From CAYHVH01 sp964360335 (lineage in GTDB: Bacteria; Patescibacteriota; Doudnabacteria; UBA920; 2-01-FULL-46-14): a DNA stretch of 39,614 nt. The notes under the pieces are model-generated. The model was not told where the DNA came from and did no database searches. It saw only the letters and a program-made list of their open reading frames with translations. Each line of letters opens with the position of its first letter. Positions within the stretch are counted from its first letter, which is position 1. Below are positions 12,628 through 21,313 of the stretch, in pieces. Location: contig CAYHVH010000007.1 of assembly GCA_964360335.1 (NCBI GenBank), positions 1-39,614 of the forward strand. The letters are read 5' to 3'. The position numbers were made by a program, and so were the translations under genes.

Positions 12628-14627
12628 TCCCCAACCACCCCGTAAAACCGATCACTGACTATGACTTCCTCATACCGCACTTCCCGACCCTCAATCCGGG
12701 AGGCCTCGGCCGGAGTCGCATAAGCAACCCGCCCCGGAAAATAAGTTACGGAGAGGACAAACGGATAAGCTCCGGCTCCCGGCTGTTTCTGCAAAAGCAG
12801 GGTATAGCTCCTGGGATTCGGCAGGGAAACTTCATAGGTCAGCTCCACGCTCTTTCTTTCCCCGGGCAATAACTCCTGCCAGTTGGCAAACACCCGGTAG
12901 CCAGCCTCCCACCCGACATAGATTTTCCGTTCTTCGTCCCTCTGAAAACTCTTATCCCAAGCCAAGAGGTCGGCATCGGTCCCGGCTCCGGGGTACTCCG
13001 AAGCCGGGAGGGCAGAATCGTCAAATCCCGAAGCTTTCAGAAGTTTCGCGTTCCCCGGCACCAGGATTCGCATAAAATTGAGGTTCTTGGGAAAATATTG
13101 TTCGGCGAATCCCTCGTGGGTACGCGTGATTTTGAGGTTCACGATCGCCAACCCGTCGGACAGGATGCTGACCTTTTTCTCCACCTCCTGGCGGATGTGG
13201 ATGTCGGTTTTTCCGCCCCCGACATTACTGTGGAAGATTGTCAGGTAATCGCCGTCGCTTTTTTTGATCCGTCCGTCAACCCCGTAAGTCGCAAACTCCC
13301 GCTCCAGGGTCGGGTCGAGGGAGAACAGCAAAAGCTGTTTCTCGCTTGCGAGTTGGGAGAGAATGTCAAAAATTTCCAAACGCTTGGGGGACGGGAGGAT
13401 GGATAACTGGCCGAGAAAGCGCGGCGCAAAATCCGCCAGGAACTGCTTGGGGCGATTGACTGTCCGATCATAAGCGACGGAAGTTTGGTATTGGACTATG
13501 TCGCGAAAGTTCTGGGCATTGAGCTCCACGGCGTATTCCGGCATCGGCACCGGCCCCAGAAGGGCAAGCAATTTTTCAAAAACATCCGGGGTAAAAGCGA
13601 TGATCCCGTCCGCCAGGATACCGGTTTCTTTCTCCAGAAAACCTAAAATTTTGCGGGAACTTTCGGGAAAATCCACGAACCAATTACTGTCCCGAATCCC
13701 CCAGTGCGAAGCGACCTGACGCTGGAGCGGCCCCGGGGCGGCAACGAGTTCCTTCAGTTGTCCGTCCAGATCGTAAATGCTTTCGATTTTTAAAAGACGC
13801 AGCCGGCCATTGCCAAACTCCAAAAGCCCGTAAGTCCCCAAAAAACCGCCGGTGGCGCGAATCTCGTTATTATTTTGAAACAGCAAGAGATAAGTCTTTG
13901 TTTCGCCCCCCAAAAGATTGAGAAGCAAGCTCTGCAAGCCCGCCACTTGCTTGAGCCCTTGCCGGGCTTCAAGGAGACGCCTCTGGGCCAAAACAAATTT
14001 GCGCCCGAATTCCCCCGGTAAAATGCCGACATTCACGCGCTCAAGAAGCCCGGTTGCTTCCTCCAAATTTTTGGCGGCCTGCTGCAAATCCTGCCTCGCG
14101 GCCCGGAGGTCCAGATAAAACTGCTGATCGGAACTGTTGGTCTCCTGATTCCAGACGAGCCGGCTCCCTTCGAAGCGCTCAATCCCCCTGCCCGCTGCTT
14201 CCAGGGCCAGGAGAAGTAGCGTGCTTAAGCGCTTCAGCTCCTCGGCGTTAAGCCCCACCGGCAGAGTATCCAGGATCCCACCCCAGGTCTCACTCGTATT
14301 CTGAAGCTCCCGAACCGCGGTTTTCAAAGTCTCGTAAGCTGGCCCGGGATTTCCGGAATCCAAAAGTTCCAAACCCGCGCTCGTCGTCCCCAGAATCTGT
14401 TTTTGGGCCCGGAGGCCCGAGTCGACTGACCGGAGGGCAAAAACCATAATCAGGAGAAGGCTCCCGCCGAGAAAAAACAAGGCCGCGGATTTATACCGCA
14501 GCAATCGTTGGTCCGAAAAATGGTTGACTTGGGACCTAAGCGCTTGAAGTTTGCGCGAAATGATGCTCGGCCAGTTGGGTTTCCGCGTTACGCTGTCGAT
14601 TGTGCCAAAAAGGTGGAAAAATGGCAT
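12624..14627 (-). CDS. DUF4012 membrane-anchored protein
   Basis: Protein of 667 residues: cytoplasmic N-terminus, one membrane helix at about 47-66 (SAALFFLGGSLLLIMVFALR), a helical region with coiled-coil character to about 225, then the DUF4012 domain beginning YLLLFQNNNEIRATGGFLGTYG and continuing with RDSNWFVDFPESSRKI, both hallmarks of the family. The C-terminal part is beta-rich. DUF4012 proteins are frequent in CPR and Actinobacteria and lie near surface polysaccharide or wall genes; biochemical role is unknown. Here it is translationally coupled to murJ and follows ftsW, which points to envelope assembly. A TATAAT at 14656-14661 offers it a separate promoter. Confidence 0.88.
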   Translation of the reverse strand: MPFFHLFGTIDSVTRKPNWPSIISRKLQALRSQVNHFSDQRLLRYKSAALFFLGGSLLLIMVFALRSVDSGLRAQKQILGTTSAGLELLDSGNPGPAYETLKTAVRELQNTSETWGGILDTLPVGLNAEELKRLSTLLLLALEAAGRGIERFEGSRLVWNQETNSSDQQFYLDLRAARQDLQQAAKNLEEATGLLERVNVGILPGEFGRKFVLAQRRLLEARQGLKQVAGLQSLLLNLLGGETKTYLLLFQNNNEIRATGGFLGTYGLLEFGNGRLRLLKIESIYDLDGQLKELVAAPGPLQRQVASHWGIRDSNWFVDFPESSRKILGFLEKETGILADGIIAFTPDVFEKLLALLGPVPMPEYAVELNAQNFRDIVQYQTSVAYDRTVNRPKQFLADFAPRFLGQLSILPSPKRLEIFDILSQLASEKQLLLFSLDPTLEREFATYGVDGRIKKSDGDYLTIFHSNVGGGKTDIHIRQEVEKKVSILSDGLAIVNLKITRTHEGFAEQYFPKNLNFMRILVPGNAKLLKASGFDDSALPASEYPGAGTDADLLAWDKSFQRDEERKIYVGWEAGYRVFANWQELLPGERKSVELTYEVSLPNPRSYTLLLQKQPGAGAYPFVLSVTYFPGRVAYATPAEASRIEGREVRYEEVIVSDRFYGVVGE

Positions 14628-14655
14628 TTCAAGTTTTGTTTGCCCTGTTTTTTAT

Positions 14656-14661
14656 ATTATA
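14656..14661 (-). promoter_or_regulatory. TATAAT overlapping the ftsW stop codon
   Basis: On the minus strand the last ftsW codons read AGG TTA TAA, and TTATAATAT contains a TATAAT. A transcript from it would have a leader of about 22 bases before the DUF4012 ATG. No good -35 is seen. Confidence 0.4.
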
Positions 14662-15760
14662 ACCTCTGGCGGGAGATGTTCAACAAGACTCCGATCGCCA
14701 TGCACGATGCCAGCAGGGAAGAGCCCCCATAGCTGATGAACGGCAGGGGAATACCGGTCAGGGGCAGAAGGCCAGAAAGCGCCCCAATGTTGACCAAGGC
14801 CTGCAACCCGAGCCAGCCCGTAATCCCGACTGCCAGCAACCGGCCAAACCGCTCCTCGGTCCGATGCGCCAGCCGTAAGCCCAAAAGGGCGAGAGCCAGA
14901 AACAGCAGCACGACCACCACAATCCGCACGAACCCCAGCTCCTCAGCCATTATGGCAAAAATAGAATCACCAATCGGTTCGGGCAAATAATTATGTTTTT
15001 GCCGGCTCGCCCCGAAGCCGTAACCCCACCACCCTCCCGAACCAATCGCTAAAAGTGCCTGCTGCAAGTGATAACCGCTGCCTCGCGGATCGAGGGACGG
15101 ATCCAAAAACGTGATAATTCTGGCCGCCCGGTAAGGGGCAAGCTTAACCGCGAGCCACAAGGCCAGAAGGCCGCTCACCAGAAGCCCCCCCAGATATTGT
15201 ATCCGGGTGCCGGCGGCAAAGAGCATAATTATGACGATTATTCCCAAAACCGCGGCGGTGCCGATATCTGGCTCGAAAGCAATCAGGGCGAGTGCTAGGC
15301 TCACCACCAGAACCGGGGGCAGAATCCCAAACCAAAAATTCGTTTCCGCCTCTTTTTTTCTCACAAACCACGAAGCCAGATAAAAAATTACGGCCAATTT
15401 CACGAATTCCGCAGGCTGCAAGAAAAAAGAGCCAAACCGGAACCAACTCCGCGCCCCCGAAGGCTGGAAACCCAGAGCCGGCACGAGAACCAAAGCCAAA
15501 AACAGAAGCCCGAAAAGCATAATCGGCCGCGACCAGCTTTTCCAAAAATGGTAATCAATGCGGCTAAAAACATAGATTGCCAGGAGTCCCACGGCCGCAA
15601 AGATAAGCTGCCGGAAAAAGTAGTAGTTGTTATGCCCGAAGCGCTCAAAAGATATCACCGCCGAAGCAGAGGAAACGGCCACCAAACCAAAGACCAGGAG
15701 CAGAAAAACCGTCCCCAAGATCGCCCGACCTAATTTGCTGACGGGCACTTTCGGTTTCAT
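14657..15760 (-). CDS. ftsW: SEDS peptidoglycan polymerase FtsW
   Basis: SEDS-family membrane glycosyltransferase of 367 residues with about ten helices; it polymerises lipid II at the septum. Family marks include the long loop with PYRAARIITFLDPSLDPRGSGYHLQQALLAIGSGGWWG (read in pieces), in which the RI-x-x-FLDP and GYH-QQ motifs are diagnostic, and the C-terminal PLTGIPLPFISYGGSS. The catalytic Asp lies in the FLDP region. FtsW is favoured over RodA by its place between murD and division genes. The ATG at 15760 lies behind a spacer with an inverted-repeat element. A TATAAT overlaps its stop codon. Confidence 0.94.
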   Translation of the reverse strand: MKPKVPVSKLGRAILGTVFLLLVFGLVAVSSASAVISFERFGHNNYYFFRQLIFAAVGLLAIYVFSRIDYHFWKSWSRPIMLFGLLFLALVLVPALGFQPSGARSWFRFGSFFLQPAEFVKLAVIFYLASWFVRKKEAETNFWFGILPPVLVVSLALALIAFEPDIGTAAVLGIIVIIMLFAAGTRIQYLGGLLVSGLLALWLAVKLAPYRAARIITFLDPSLDPRGSGYHLQQALLAIGSGGWWGYGFGASRQKHNYLPEPIGDSIFAIMAEELGFVRIVVVVLLFLALALLGLRLAHRTEERFGRLLAVGITGWLGLQALVNIGALSGLLPLTGIPLPFISYGGSSLLASCMAIGVLLNISRQRL

Positions 15761-15840
15761 CCCGTTTGAAATCCCATAGTTAATTCAAAGAGACTAAACT
15801 TTCTCATTAACCCCGGAAGAACAAAATTCCTAACGGGGTT
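15758..15840. repeat. CCCCGTTAG-type inverted arms in the murD-ftsW spacer
   Basis: A CCTAACGGGGTTCAT arm follows the murD stop (about 15829-15843 on the plus strand) and a CATCCCGTTTGAAAT arm abuts the ftsW ATG (15758-15772). They are imperfect inverted copies of the element seen at atpH-atpA and dacA-mraY. The spacer between is AT-rich. Confidence 0.6.
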
Positions 15841-17156
15841 CATGACCGCTTCACAAATTTCTTAAATAGCTCGCCCCGGTGCTGGTAATTTTTGAACATA
15901 TCAAAACTCGCCGAGGCGGGAGAAAGCAAGACGACGTCTCCCGGCTCGGCCAAGGCCCGGGCCTCCTCAACAATCAGTTTCATATGGCTAAAGTTCTTGT
16001 CAAGGATTCTCCCCCGAAAGCTGGCCTGCCTCGCCAAACCCGCAATTTTAGATCCAGTGAGACCAATCGGCAGCAACGACTTAATCGGCGATTTGGTGAT
16101 CGCTCCGGCCAGACCAGAATAGTCGGAATGTTTTTCAGAACCGCCGACGATTAGCACTATGGGGGAATCAAAGGCGGAAATAGCGGCCACCGTGGTTTCG
16201 GGAGTAGTCGCAGCAGAGTCATTATAAAACTTAACGCCTTTGATTTCGGCTACAAACTCCAGGCGATGCGGCAGTCCGGAAAATCCGCTGACCACTTTCT
16301 TGAGCAAAGCGACATCCCGGACCCCGCAAGCCATCGCCCCCGCGATGCTGGCGGTTACATTTTCCAGATTAAAGCGGCCCAACAATCGTATTTCGGAAAC
16401 GTCCATCACCGAAAATTCTCTATCCCCCCAACGACAGACTATTTTCTCCCCTCGGAGGAAGCTCCCGGGGCTGACTTCCCTGGAAACCGAATTCCAAATA
16501 ATTTTCCCGGGTGTGGAGGTAGCAAAATCACGAGTTGCTTCGTGGTCGTGATTTAAAACCGCGAAATCATCTTTGTTTTGATAAGCGACAATCGGTTTTT
16601 TGGCTTGAAGATATTCCGCGAAGTTCTTATGGTAGTCCAAATGTTCGGGGAAAATTCTCAACACGACTGCAATATGGGGACTTTTGTGGAGATCTTGCAG
16701 TTGAAAGCTGGAAAGCTCCAAAACGACGAGGTCCGAGGGCCCGATTTTGTCCAAAAACTCAAACGGGTCCTGGCCGATGTTGCCCGCGAGCCAAACTTTT
16801 TTATGAGCCGCCTCAAGAATTTTGCTTATCAAAGTCGCGGTCGTTCCTTTGCCTTTGGTGCCGGTGACACCGATAATCGACGCTGGGCACAAATCAAAAA
16901 ATAATTTGGTTTGACTATAAATTCCGACCCCTTTGGCCTTGGCCTGCTGGATTGGTTCCGAAAGGTAGGGAAGCCCCGGCGTCCGGAAAATGATGCCGAA
17001 ATTATCCAGCCGGCCGATCAATTCGTTCAACGATCCCCAACCGTCGAGGGTTTCGAACGGAATCGAGCGGACCTTGAAATACTCGGCCAAGTGCCGGTTA
17101 TTTACGCCCAAACCGAGAATTGCGATTTTTTTATCCCTTAGTCCTTCGAGACGCAT
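15840..17156 (-). CDS. murD: UDP-N-acetylmuramoyl-L-alanine:D-glutamate ligase
   Basis: Cytoplasmic Mur ligase of 438 residues that adds D-Glu to UDP-MurNAc-L-Ala using ATP. The N-terminal Rossmann-like domain (KIAILGLGVNNRHLAEYF) is followed by the P-loop GVTGTKGKGTT at 96-106, the central-domain motif VVLELSSFQLQDL, the HLDYH segment, and the C-terminal domain with FYNDSAATTPE and LLSPASASFDMF. Length is normal. Its own transcript may start in the AT-rich spacer at 17160-17200 after a terminator. It belongs to the mur/fts cluster with mraY and ftsW. Confidence 0.96.
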   Translation of the reverse strand: MRLEGLRDKKIAILGLGVNNRHLAEYFKVRSIPFETLDGWGSLNELIGRLDNFGIIFRTPGLPYLSEPIQQAKAKGVGIYSQTKLFFDLCPASIIGVTGTKGKGTTATLISKILEAAHKKVWLAGNIGQDPFEFLDKIGPSDLVVLELSSFQLQDLHKSPHIAVVLRIFPEHLDYHKNFAEYLQAKKPIVAYQNKDDFAVLNHDHEATRDFATSTPGKIIWNSVSREVSPGSFLRGEKIVCRWGDREFSVMDVSEIRLLGRFNLENVTASIAGAMACGVRDVALLKKVVSGFSGLPHRLEFVAEIKGVKFYNDSAATTPETTVAAISAFDSPIVLIVGGSEKHSDYSGLAGAITKSPIKSLLPIGLTGSKIAGLARQASFRGRILDKNFSHMKLIVEEARALAEPGDVVLLSPASASFDMFKNYQHRGELFKKFVKRS

Positions 17157-17201
17157 GAGTTTGATTTCTTAAAAAGGCCCGTTGTTCCTACATATTAACA
17201 C

Positions 17202-17224
17202 AAAAACGCCGCGGTGGCGTTTTT
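17202..17224. terminator. Bidirectional intrinsic terminator before murD
   Basis: AAAAACGCC (17202-17210) and GGCGTTTTT (17216-17224) form a nine-pair stem with a five-base loop and a T-run on both strands. On the minus strand it ends the amidohydrolase transcript ahead of murD. Confidence 0.8.
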
Positions 17225-17249
17225 GGGAGGCTGAAAAAGCCGGTAACTT

Positions 17250-18821
17250 TTAAACGCGCAATACCTGTCCTGCTGGCTTCCCTGCTCCTCCTTGGGAGCT
17301 AAAGCTGACACTCCCGTTTACCAAGACATATGCAATCCCATCCGCCGCCTGATAGGGGTTTTCGTAGGAGGCCCGACTGCCGATGTCCCGCGGATCAAAA
17401 ACCACCAGATCGGCAAACATTCCTGGGGCCAGGCGGCCTCTTTTCCTGAGCCCAAGTTTTTCGGCCGGCCGGGAGGTGATTTTTTTAATCGCCGCGGCCC
17501 AGCCCATGAGCTTTTGATCGCGGACCAGGGACAGAAACCGCGGCATCGTCCCAAAACAGCGGGGGTGAACCAAACCCTGCACCGAGGGATAATTGAGGTC
17601 GTAACCCGCGCCGTCGCTCGCGACGACCGACAAAGGATGACCAAGCAAAGTCATCAGGACCTCGCTAGAGAGGTTATGATCAAAAACCACGACCTGCGAA
17701 CTGGTGGCGCTTAAAACATTCAGAAGGGCCTCTTCAATACTTACTTCTTGGTTGGCCGCGATCTGGGCCAAATTTTTCCCGACAAAAGCCGGGTTGGTTT
17801 CGGAGGTGGCGACGAAGATGCTAGCTAAATCCTGGTCTAAGGCGCGCAAATAGCTTAAAATTCGCTGCCGGCTGCTGGGTTCTGCGAGATGACGCAAAAT
17901 CCCGGCTCGCCCTCCCTCATAGGACCATCTCGGCAGATAAGTGTACAAAACCGTCCAGGATGTGGTATAAGGATAAACGTCAAAAAATACGTCCACCCCC
18001 TGCTGATAACCCCGATCCAGGCTCCCGAGCGCCTGATCGAGCAAATCCCAATTTTTCCGCCCCTGGATTTTGAAGTGCGAGATCTTCAGTCTCGCCTTGG
18101 CGACTTTGGCGAGCCCGATCGCCTCTTCCAAAGCTTCCACAATATGGCCACTCTCCGACCGGAGATGCACGCTTAAAAGTTTGCGGCTATCAGCGACCAG
18201 CCGTGCGGTCGCCTCCAGTTCCGAAGCGCTGGCGTCGACCTCATGGGAGTAAATTAAACCTAAGGACATCCCGGCCGCGCCGCTTTTCAAACTCTGCTTC
18301 AAAAGCGACGACATCATCGCCACCTCCTCACCTGTGGCGGGCCGGACCTCGTCCCCCAAAAGTCCGCGCCGCAGAGTAGCGTGACCCACCAGGCTCAAAA
18401 CGTTCACCCCCAACGGGTGGCGGTCCAGGGCCGTGAGATATTCCTCAAAAGTTTGCCAGTTGATGTTCGCCCCGGCGAGACTGTGCCATTTCTGCACCGA
18501 CTTTAAGGCGTCCGGGGAGGCTAGGGGCGCCAAAGAAGTGCCGCAGTGTCCTACAGCGATGGTGGTAATCCCTTGGGCCACCAAACTGTCCTGGGTGGAA
18601 ATATCCAACAAAGTCAAATAAGAATCAGAGTGGCTCTGAATATCAATGAAACCCGGAGCGACATATTTCTCGGCGGCCTCAATCGTGAGCCCAGCTCGCG
18701 CCTCTCTGAGATCGCCCACGGCCTTGATCTCCCGGCCGGAAATGCCGACATCCAAAAGCTGCCCTTCTTTGGCTATCCCGTCCAAAACGGTCCCGCCTTT
18801 TATCAAAACGTCAAAGGTCAT
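17250..18821 (-). CDS. D-aminoacylase / N-acyl-D-amino-acid deacylase-like amidohydrolase
   Basis: Amidohydrolase-superfamily TIM-barrel protein of 523 residues. The N-terminal beta-sandwich (DVLIKGGTVLDG) and the PGFIDIQSHSDSY motif identify the D-aminoacylase/dihydroorotase-like group. The first metal-binding His of the usual H-x-H is Gln here (Q-S-H). Further marks are VGHCGTS, LVGHATLR, LIYSHEVDASASELEA, LKISHFKIQG and the late Asp in VASDGAGYD, followed by the C-terminal KRGRLAPGMFADLVVFDP. Known members release D-amino acids from N-acyl derivatives. It starts one base after the mraY stop, inside the wall cluster, so a role with D-amino acids or muropeptides is plausible but inferred. 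Confidence 0.85.
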   Translation of the reverse strand: MTFDVLIKGGTVLDGIAKEGQLLDVGISGREIKAVGDLREARAGLTIEAAEKYVAPGFIDIQSHSDSYLTLLDISTQDSLVAQGITTIAVGHCGTSLAPLASPDALKSVQKWHSLAGANINWQTFEEYLTALDRHPLGVNVLSLVGHATLRRGLLGDEVRPATGEEVAMMSSLLKQSLKSGAAGMSLGLIYSHEVDASASELEATARLVADSRKLLSVHLRSESGHIVEALEEAIGLAKVAKARLKISHFKIQGRKNWDLLDQALGSLDRGYQQGVDVFFDVYPYTTSWTVLYTYLPRWSYEGGRAGILRHLAEPSSRQRILSYLRALDQDLASIFVATSETNPAFVGKNLAQIAANQEVSIEEALLNVLSATSSQVVVFDHNLSSEVLMTLLGHPLSVVASDGAGYDLNYPSVQGLVHPRCFGTMPRFLSLVRDQKLMGWAAAIKKITSRPAEKLGLRKRGRLAPGMFADLVVFDPRDIGSRASYENPYQAADGIAYVLVNGSVSFSSQGGAGKPAGQVLRV

Positions 18822-18822
18822 A

Positions 18823-19842
18823 TCACATCAGCCCGATGACCATGCCGATAGTAGCCATCACGGCGGCCACCACCCAAAACCGCATGGTGACTTTAGTTTC
18901 CGGCCATCCCGCTGCTTCGAAATGATGATGCAGCGGGGCGATCAAAAAAAGTTTCCGGCCGAAATATCTTTTGCTAAAACGCTGGACCAAGGACGACAAC
19001 GCCTCGACTACAAACACAAACGCAATGACCGGCAGAAGCAAAACCGTATTAGTTAGAAAAGCCAGGACTGCCAAGGTCGCCCCCAACGCAAAAGCGCCGG
19101 TGTCCCCCATGAAGAACCGAGCCGGATAAATATTAAACCACAGAAACGCCAGCAAGGCCCCGATAATCGTGCCGGCAAAAGCCGCAATCCCGACTTGGCC
19201 CTGCACAAAGGCAATCCCTAAAATCGCGGCGAAACTGGCCATCAGGGTTCCGCCCGCCAAGCCGTCCAAACCGTCCGTGATGTTCACGGCATTGGTGAGA
19301 AACACGACGGTCAATACAAAAAGGGGAATGTACAGCCAACCAATATCCAGGCTCGCTGGCAAACCCAAAAGCTCATGAGCCGGGATCTTGATCTCGGAAA
19401 ATTCCAATTTGTAATAAAACCACCACGCGCCTAAACTCGCAATTAGAAACTGAAAGATGAACTTTAGTTTGGTGGACAAGCCCCGGACAAAATTTACTCC
19501 CTTCACATTCAAAAAATCATCAATAAACCCCAAAGTCCCCGAAGTCACCAGCACAAAAACCGGCAACCAAGTCTGCGAACGTGTTAAATTCAAAAGTGCC
19601 GTGACAACGGCGGCGGTAACCCAAATCAGCAATCCCCCCATGGTCGGGGTGCCCTTTTTGCGGCGGTGCATTTTCCGAAAAATCCTCGCCGGCTCGCCGT
19701 CCCAAGCCTTTTGCCGCAGCTGCTTTACCAGCTGGTATTTATACAAAAAACCAGCTAAAAGTGGGGTCCACAAAACGGCCAGTAAAAAGGCAATCGCGGT
19801 CAAGGAAAACACCCGAATCAAATTGGCGCTGGCTAGTTCCAC
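18823..19842 (-). CDS. mraY: Phospho-MurNAc-pentapeptide transferase MraY
   Basis: Polytopic membrane enzyme of 339 residues that transfers phospho-MurNAc-pentapeptide to undecaprenyl phosphate, making lipid I. Signature pieces are HRRKKGTPTMGG, NAVNITDGLDGLAGG, the catalytic FMGDTGAFALGATLA loop and APLHHHFEAAGWPE. The start is a GTG at 19842 that is the 3' end of the repeat arm ATTTCTAACGGGG; the resulting VELASANLIRV N-terminus is of normal length and no ATG alternative exists nearby. Coupled to the amidohydrolase downstream. Confidence 0.96.
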   Translation of the reverse strand: MELASANLIRVFSLTAIAFLLAVLWTPLLAGFLYKYQLVKQLRQKAWDGEPARIFRKMHRRKKGTPTMGGLLIWVTAAVVTALLNLTRSQTWLPVFVLVTSGTLGFIDDFLNVKGVNFVRGLSTKLKFIFQFLIASLGAWWFYYKLEFSEIKIPAHELLGLPASLDIGWLYIPLFVLTVVFLTNAVNITDGLDGLAGGTLMASFAAILGIAFVQGQVGIAAFAGTIIGALLAFLWFNIYPARFFMGDTGAFALGATLAVLAFLTNTVLLLPVIAFVFVVEALSSLVQRFSKRYFGRKLFLIAPLHHHFEAAGWPETKVTMRFWVVAAVMATIGMVIGLM

Positions 19843-19921
19843 CCCGTTAGAAATCCTTATGTTTAATATTGAGAATCATGTTCTCCGGTTTTGCCCGCTA
19901 GGGGAGAAATTTCTAACGGGG
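19842..19921. repeat. 13-base perfect inverted repeat spanning the dacA end and mraY start
   Basis: CCCCGTTAGAAAT (19842-19854) and ATTTCTAACGGGG (19909-19921) pair perfectly around a 54-base loop. The right arm on the plus strand lies inside the carboxypeptidase gene and encodes part of its last 25 residues (WTPLEIS), while the left arm supplies the mraY GTG start. Confidence 0.85.
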
Positions 19922-20864
19922 TCCATTGGAAATTATCCCTCACCCAACTCATGATTTGCTCGGTCTCCGCTTCCCGGTCGTTGCTCCCTAAAATTATGGA
20001 ATAATACTCAGCCACACCTTCTGACGCCTCCGCAGTAACATCAACTAAAATGATTAAATTCCCCTTGGCTTCGGCAGTATAGCCGGTCTTGAGCCCCCGG
20101 ACTTCATCATATTTCAGAAGCAGCTTGTTGGTTGTTGCTAACTTGTGGGAGTACCGGGAATCTACGGAGCGGATAATTGTTTCTTTGGTGCTCGCGATGC
20201 CCAAAAGGTCGGGATGACTTAAAAACTCCTTAACCAGAAGTCCTAGATCCGCGGCCGTGGAATGGTGTCCTGGATCGTCGAACCCCACGGGATTGGTAAA
20301 AGCCGTCCGGGTCATTCCCAAGGCGGCGGCTTCCTGGTTCATGAGGGCCACAAATCCCTCGACTGTTCCCCCCAGATGACGAGCCAGGGCCAATGTGGCA
20401 TCGTTGGCCGACGCAATTAACATCGCCTCGAGAAGCTCCGCCACGCGAATCCGCTCTCCCGGCACCAATCCCGCCCGGTACAGCTCCGTTTTGACGTCCA
20501 GGGGCGTAATCTCCAGAATCTCCTGGGGGGAGAGATGTTTGTGGACAACGACCGCGGTCATCAATTTCGTGAGACTGGCGATGGGCAAAACGGCCTCTGG
20601 GTCTTTTTCATAAAGGACCAACCCTGAATAGCGATCCCGGACCAAAGCGGAGCGAGCAATGAGCACAAGCTCGGAAAAATTGCTCGTCTTCTCGGGGGGG
20701 AATGGCCTGTCGCTTTCAGCCGCGAGCGGCAACTGGGCCGATACTTCACCTTCGACGGCAAGTCCGCTAACTTGTCCGGAAAGACCCCCACCCCAAGCCG
20801 CAACCAAAACGCCGGCGACCCCCGCGAACAACAAAACTAGCAAAAAACTTTTTGTTTCCTGCAC
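19863..20864 (-). CDS. D-alanyl-D-alanine carboxypeptidase (PBP5-type, family S11)
   Basis: Serine peptidase of 333 residues that trims the terminal D-Ala of wall peptides at the outer face of the membrane. An N-terminal hydrophobic segment (about 6-24) serves as signal or anchor. Catalytic motifs are complete: S97-L-T-K100, S152-A-N154 and K259-T-G261. GTG at 20864 is the start because no ATG precedes the signal segment; a TACAAT box ends four bases before it. The last 25 residues after RDNFQW are encoded by a repeat element and look like an added tail in place of an ordinary stop. It heads the wall operon, divergent from trxA. Confidence 0.92.
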   Translation of the reverse strand: MQETKSFLLVLLFAGVAGVLVAAWGGGLSGQVSGLAVEGEVSAQLPLAAESDRPFPPEKTSNFSELVLIARSALVRDRYSGLVLYEKDPEAVLPIASLTKLMTAVVVHKHLSPQEILEITPLDVKTELYRAGLVPGERIRVAELLEAMLIASANDATLALARHLGGTVEGFVALMNQEAAALGMTRTAFTNPVGFDDPGHHSTAADLGLLVKEFLSHPDLLGIASTKETIIRSVDSRYSHKLATTNKLLLKYDEVRGLKTGYTAEAKGNLIILVDVTAEASEGVAEYYSIILGSNDREAETEQIMSWVRDNFQWTPLEISPLAGKTGEHDSQY

Positions 20865-20923
20865 GAGAATTGTAGAAAAATTAGGAAAATCACCTTAATT
20901 CATGATACCTCCTAAAGGCAAAA

Positions 20924-20952
20924 TTGACAAATCATCAAAAAACGACTATACT
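20924..20952 (+). promoter_or_regulatory. Promoter TTGACA-17-TATACT of trxA
   Basis: TTGACA (20924-20929) and TATACT (20947-20952) have the ideal 17-base spacing. The start would be near 20959, leaving a leader of about nine bases before ATG 20968. This rules out the in-frame ATG at 20902. Confidence 0.75.
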
Positions 20953-20967
20953 GACTTTAACTCTACT

Positions 20968-21285
20968 ATGGAAGTGGTCTTGAGCGCAGAAAATTTTGAA
21001 TCCGAGGTCCTAAAATCTCCCCTGCCGGTCTTGGTGGATTTCTGGGCCGATTGGTGCATGCCCTGCCACGCCATCGCTCCGGCAATTGCCGAGATCGCCA
21101 ATACTTATCAAGACCGCCTGAAGGTCGGCAAACTCGACGTGGACCAGCATCCGACGATCGCCTCGAAGTTCGGGGTCAGGAGCATTCCCAACTTGAAGAT
21201 TTTCAAAAATGGCCGGATCGCCGAAGAAATCATCGGCGCCGTCCCGAAAAACGAAATCATCAAACGACTAGTAAAACACTTATAA
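20968..21285 (+). CDS. trxA: Thioredoxin
   Basis: Cytoplasmic thiol-disulfide reductant of 105 residues, the normal thioredoxin length. Active site FWADWCMPCHAIAP has W-C-M-P-C in place of the usual W-C-G-P-C, so its redox potential may differ. The cis-proline is in RSIPNLKIFKNG and the buried Asp in LVDFWA. A longer frame begins at 20902, but the promoter sits inside it, so ATG 20968 is the true start. It is followed 25 bases later by corA on the same strand. Confidence 0.93.
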   Translation: MEVVLSAENFESEVLKSPLPVLVDFWADWCMPCHAIAPAIAEIANTYQDRLKVGKLDVDQHPTIASKFGVRSIPNLKIFKNGRIAEEIIGAVPKNEIIKRLVKHL

Positions 21286-21291
21286 TTTATG

Positions 21292-21313
21292 TCTGGAAAG
21301 GTCTAACGGGGTG
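21292..21313 (+). repeat. AAAGGTCTAACGGGGTGAAA element at the corA start
   Basis: The 20-base string that covers the corA GTG is identical to the one covering the atpA GTG on the minus strand. No inverted partner arm is seen behind trxA, so this is a half-element. Confidence 0.75.

Noticed and set aside
20902..20967. Longer thioredoxin start at ATG 20902
   Set aside because: It lies upstream of the TTGACA-17-TATACT promoter and adds residues foreign to thioredoxins.
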